Assembly: GCA_903892335.1 (NCBI GenBank)
Contig: CAITID010000052.1
Span: 1-9,066 of the forward strand
DNA length: 9,066 nt
Source of the DNA: an uncultured Actinomycetes bacterium
GTDB taxonomy: Bacteria; Actinomycetota; Actinomycetes; Nanopelagicales; Nanopelagicaceae
Reading direction: 5' to 3'
How positions within the stretch are numbered: position 1 is the stretch's first letter; each line of letters starts with the position of its first letter. A model generated the notes under the pieces. That model made no database searches. It was not told the DNA's origin and saw only the letters and a program-made list of their open reading frames with translations. Of the stretch, positions 6,531-9,066 are shown one piece after another. The translations under genes and the position numbers were made by a program.

Positions 6531-8047
6531 GTTAACTCTTTTAACTTTTCAGCATTTTCTTCTCTACTTGGTGTTTGAATAATTACAACATCAAAGCCAA
6601 CTACTGGCTTACTAACTACCGCTTGAAGTTCCAACAGGTTTGAAACCTTAGTTACTGCAACACCAAATCCTTGAGTTACCTTAAATAAATCTAAATTATG
6701 CGGGGTACCGAATAGCTCCTCAAAGCCAGCGACCTTTGCCTGGGGCAATGTAGAGAAAATCCCACCGCCATTATTATCGATTACAAAAATCCGAAGATTT
6801 TGCGCTGATTTATTAACCAAAGCTGAAATATCATGCAGATAAGTAAGATCGCCAAGAATCGCAAAAGTTTTTTCAAATTTTTGTGCAATCCCAAAGATAG
6901 TTGAGATGTTGCCATCTATTCCGGCTAGGCCGCGATTAGCAAAGACATTTACACCTGCGCGTGGATGAACAAATGCTTCAATATCTCGAATTGGTCTTGA
7001 AGATCCAACGTATAGCGCCGCCTCATCTGGAATTGATTCAGCTATCTCAATAATTACTTGTTGCTCTGACCAACCAAGAGTTTCAATTGCGCTAGCAGCA
7101 GATGCTGCTGCAATCTGCCAATTTTGATCCGGGCTCTTACCACTTTCAATTGCTACGGGTATCGCGGTCAATAGTTGATCACCGCTGCGGTTGGAATCGA
7201 TTTTAGTAACTCTTGGATCAATCACAATTAATTTTTTAGCTAATGCAATAAATGCATTTGTACTGCGAGATAGTGTGGTTCGACCAATCACAATTACTGT
7301 ATTGGCTGCTAATTTACTTCTGATCTCTGGGTCGGCTAGAAATAAACTAGCGTGTGCTGTGGCCTGCGGAAAAGAGATCGGATCTTCTGCAATAACTGGC
7401 CAATTTAAATCTTTAATGAGAGAGCTGATTTGATCGGTGCTAAAGCCACCACGATCATGACCGATAACCAAGACACCATCTTCAACACTTAACTTTAGTG
7501 AGCGCTTTAACTCATGCGATAAAGAGGTGATGTGCAAACCAGTTAACCAGTTAATTTCCTCATTGGGAATAAGTGGTTCTTCAAATTGTGGATTTAGATG
7601 AACTGGGCCACCAGTTAATAGATGCGCAATTTCAATAGCTGTTGCAAAATCATGGGTTGGTACTCCTTGATAAAGATCTACTTGATTTGTTGTTTGGTTG
7701 GCACCAGTTTTTCTAAGTTTTGCCGGACGATCTGCCGTAATGATTAATAACTTTGCCTGTGAGTGAAAAGATTCAAGTACAGCTGGATGAAAGTTGGCAG
7801 CAGCGGTTCCACTTGTGCAAATTACTGCAACATAATTATCGGAGGCCTTTGCTAGGCCAAGTGCAAAAAATGCGGCGCCGCGTTCATCAATTTTCACATG
7901 CAACTCAATTAAATTCGCAGCAGCAGCCTCATGCAGCGCAATTGATAACGGCGCATTTCTAGAGCCAGGTGATAAAACAAAATCACTTATTCCGCATTCA
8001 ATTAATTGACGAATAATTGAGTGCGCTAAATTAGTTGAAGAGTTCAT
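6485..8047 (-). CDS. menD: SEPHCHC synthase (MenD, thiamine-diphosphate enzyme)
   Basis: MenD joins 2-oxoglutarate (after ThDP-dependent decarboxylation) to isochorismate, giving 2-succinyl-5-enolpyruvyl-6-hydroxy-3-cyclohexene-1-carboxylate. The 520-residue product shows VLSPGSRNAPLSIAL (24-38), KIDERGAAFFALG (52-64) with the ThDP-activating Glu at position 55, as in E. coli, and CTSGTAAAN (77-85). It also shows TADRPAKLRKTGANQ (104-118), NRGLAGIDG (371-379), and the ThDP/Mg motif GDL (399-401) through NNGGGIF (425-431). The start is ATG 8047, overlapping the menC stop as ATGA. ATG 8089 is also in frame but would add fourteen atypical residues inside menC. Length is a little under the usual 550-580, and a segment of the first domain (about 128-147) looks shortened. 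The 3' end overlaps menF by 46 bases on the opposite strand. Confidence 0.95.
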   Translation of the reverse strand: MNSSTNLAHSIIRQLIECGISDFVLSPGSRNAPLSIALHEAAAANLIELHVKIDERGAAFFALGLAKASDNYVAVICTSGTAAANFHPAVLESFHSQAKLLIITADRPAKLRKTGANQTTNQVDLYQGVPTHDFATAIEIAHLLTGGPVHLNPQFEEPLIPNEEINWLTGLHITSLSHELKRSLKLSVEDGVLVIGHDRGGFSTDQISSLIKDLNWPVIAEDPISFPQATAHASLFLADPEIRSKLAANTVIVIGRTTLSRSTNAFIALAKKLIVIDPRVTKIDSNRSGDQLLTAIPVAIESGKSPDQNWQIAAASAASAIETLGWSEQQVIIEIAESIPDEAALYVGSSRPIRDIEAFVHPRAGVNVFANRGLAGIDGNISTIFGIAQKFEKTFAILGDLTYLHDISALVNKSAQNLRIFVIDNNGGGIFSTLPQAKVAGFEELFGTPHNLDLFKVTQGFGVAVTKVSNLLELQAVVSKPVVGFDVVIIQTPSREENAEKLKELTHMVSKAVRIGINLA

Positions 8048-8991
8048 TTCATCATCTCTGTTGTGGCCAGGACGCGATTCTTCCACCATTGATAACGCTC
8101 TGGGGAAACCTCTAGGCCGGTGAAATCTGGTTCAATATTTCCTAGCGTAATCTCACCATCAACTATTGGAAGATTCGCTACATCTGCCTTTAAAAGAGAG
8201 CCAGTACCTAAACCGCAATCAAAAGAGAGCTCAGCAAAGGAAGCGGCCAGCTGTAATCCATAATTAATTCCAACTGCACTCTCTAGCGCACTGGAGATAA
8301 CAATTGGTAGGCCAAAGTGTTTTGCTAACTTATGCGCTCTTTGAATTCCGCCAAGTGGCTGCACCTTTAAAACTAAAATATCTACCGCGCCAGCTAGCTC
8401 TACCTTAAATGGATCAGCTGCTTTGCGAATTACTTCATCGCCGGCAATTTTTATTGAAAAGGGTAATTTCTCCTTCAATTCACAAAGCTCTTCAACTGTG
8501 GCGCAAGGTTGCTCAACATACTCAATCTCACCAACACTTTCATAGATCGCTTTTAAATTATCGATCGCCTCCATTACTGACCAACTTCCATTCACATCAA
8601 TTCTTAACTTCGCCTTTGGCGATAGCGATTTAACCTGTAAAAGCCTGGCAATATCTTCTGAAAGATTATCGCCCACCTTTACTTTAAATGTAGTAACTCC
8701 CGGAAATGAATTAACAATTGTCTCGATTTCTGCTTTCTCATTTACGGCCGGAATTGTGCCATTGACCTTTACTTTTTTTCGAAATAATTTCGGTGCTGAT
8801 TCTGTGGCAGATGCAATTGCACTTTGTAGCCAAGGCACACACTCTTTTGCATCGTATTCTAGAAATGGTGAAAACTCGCCCCAACCAGCAACGCCTTTAA
8901 ATAATGCGACCTCGCGATAAGTTACACCTCGAAAATTACTTTTGGTTGGCAGCGCAACTACGCGCATGCTCTCCAATAGTTCTGGTGACAT
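8044..8991 (-). CDS. menC: o-Succinylbenzoate synthase
   Basis: MenC, an enolase-superfamily enzyme, dehydrates SHCHC to o-succinylbenzoate, using a divalent metal and a pair of lysines. The 315-residue protein shows the whole catalytic set: FKVKV with K103 and K105 (KxK), metal ligands D132 (RIDVNG), E160 (VEQPC) and D185 (AGDE), and K209 on the opposite face (LKVQPLGG). An N-terminal capping part (about 1-95, with FRGVTYREVAL and GWGEFSPF) precedes the barrel domain, and C-terminal CGLGTGSLL (259-267) completes it. It resembles the short mycobacterial-type MenC, from memory. The start at 8991 is three bases after the menB stop; an internal ATG at 8967 is possible, but the residues before it match the mycobacterial N-terminus in style. 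The stop overlaps the menD start. N-acylamino-acid racemase activity is known in some relatives, but context favours OSB synthase. Confidence 0.95.
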   Translation of the reverse strand: MSPELLESMRVVALPTKSNFRGVTYREVALFKGVAGWGEFSPFLEYDAKECVPWLQSAIASATESAPKLFRKKVKVNGTIPAVNEKAEIETIVNSFPGVTTFKVKVGDNLSEDIARLLQVKSLSPKAKLRIDVNGSWSVMEAIDNLKAIYESVGEIEYVEQPCATVEELCELKEKLPFSIKIAGDEVIRKAADPFKVELAGAVDILVLKVQPLGGIQRAHKLAKHFGLPIVISSALESAVGINYGLQLAASFAELSFDCGLGTGSLLKADVANLPIVDGEITLGNIEPDFTGLEVSPERYQWWKNRVLATTEMMK

Positions 8992-8994
8992 GAG

Positions 8995-9066
8995 TTAAGG
9001 ACGTTTAGGAAATTTATCAAAATTAGGTTCGCGTTTTTCTTGATAAGCATTGCGACCTTCTTGTCC
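8995..9066 (-). CDS. menB: 1,4-Dihydroxy-2-naphthoyl-CoA synthase, C-terminal end only
   Basis: The reverse strand at the right edge reads 23 codons and a TAA in one frame: GQEGRNAYQEKREPNFDKFP then KRP. This is the characteristic C-terminus of MenB, a crotonase-fold enzyme whose end has the pattern xQEGRxAFxEKRxPDFxxFP and helps close the neighbouring active site in the hexamer. MenB cyclises o-succinylbenzoyl-CoA to DHNA-CoA. The rest of the gene lies beyond the window. The stop is three bases before menC, supporting a menB-menC-menD operon. Because only the tail is visible, confidence rests on this motif plus context. Confidence 0.85.
   Translation of the reverse strand, partial: GQEGRNAYQEKREPNFDKFPKRP

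Noticed and set aside
6529..6546. Palindrome GAGTTAACTC at the menF stop followed by TTTTAAC, considered as a bidirectional terminator
   Set aside because: The palindrome has no loop and is AT-rich in the middle, there is no proper T tract, and the sequence also encodes the KLKEL stretch of MenD.
1..9066. CRISPR arrays, tRNA or rRNA genes, insertion sequences, phage or defence genes
   Set aside because: No regularly spaced repeats, transposase motifs, cloverleaf-like sequences or unexplained gene-sized regions were seen. Recognised genes cover nearly every base.

Overview
The window is an ordinary but very tightly packed piece of an actinobacterial chromosome. It joins two functionally linked modules: menaquinone (vitamin K2) biosynthesis on the right and the start of the respiratory complex I (NADH:quinone oxidoreductase, nuo) operon on the left. 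The Nuo and Men proteins have actinobacterial hallmarks: NuoB beginning MGLEEKLPSG, the NuoC and NuoD N-terminal leaders, the NuoE C-terminal tail, and a MenC close to the mycobacterial type. The DNA is AT-leaning for an actinobacterium (roughly 40-45% GC by eye) and intergenic space is almost absent. This points to a streamlined, low-GC actinobacterium such as the freshwater acI lineage (Nanopelagicales). That placement is inference and was not tested by a search.

Layout from left to right: nuoF (3' end cut off by the left edge), nuoE, nuoD, nuoC, nuoB and nuoA, all on the minus strand, transcribed right to left in the order A-B-C-D-E-F. They are joined by stop/start overlaps or a 2-base gap. 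Upstream of nuoA on the same strand, after 40 bases, is menG (ubiE), the last methyltransferase of menaquinone synthesis. A short divergent gap separates menG from menF (isochorismate synthase, plus strand). menF runs head-on into menD (minus strand), and the two reading frames overlap by 46 bases. Upstream of menD are menC (ATGA overlap) and the last codons of menB, cut by the right edge, so the second minus-strand operon reads menB-menC-menD.

Together the men genes cover chorismate to isochorismate (MenF), to SEPHCHC (MenD), to o-succinylbenzoate (MenC), DHNA-CoA ring closure (MenB), and final ring methylation (MenG). menH, menE and menA functions are not in the window. The product, menaquinone, is the expected electron acceptor of the complex I encoded next door, so biosynthesis and use of the quinone are physically coupled.

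No RNA genes, mobile elements, CRISPR arrays, phage genes or clear intrinsic terminators were seen, and there is no gene-free stretch longer than about 65 bases. I found no convincing novel system. The points worth a second look are the candidate leaderless promoters before menG and nuoA, the antisense overlap of menF and menD, and an apparently shortened segment in MenD.
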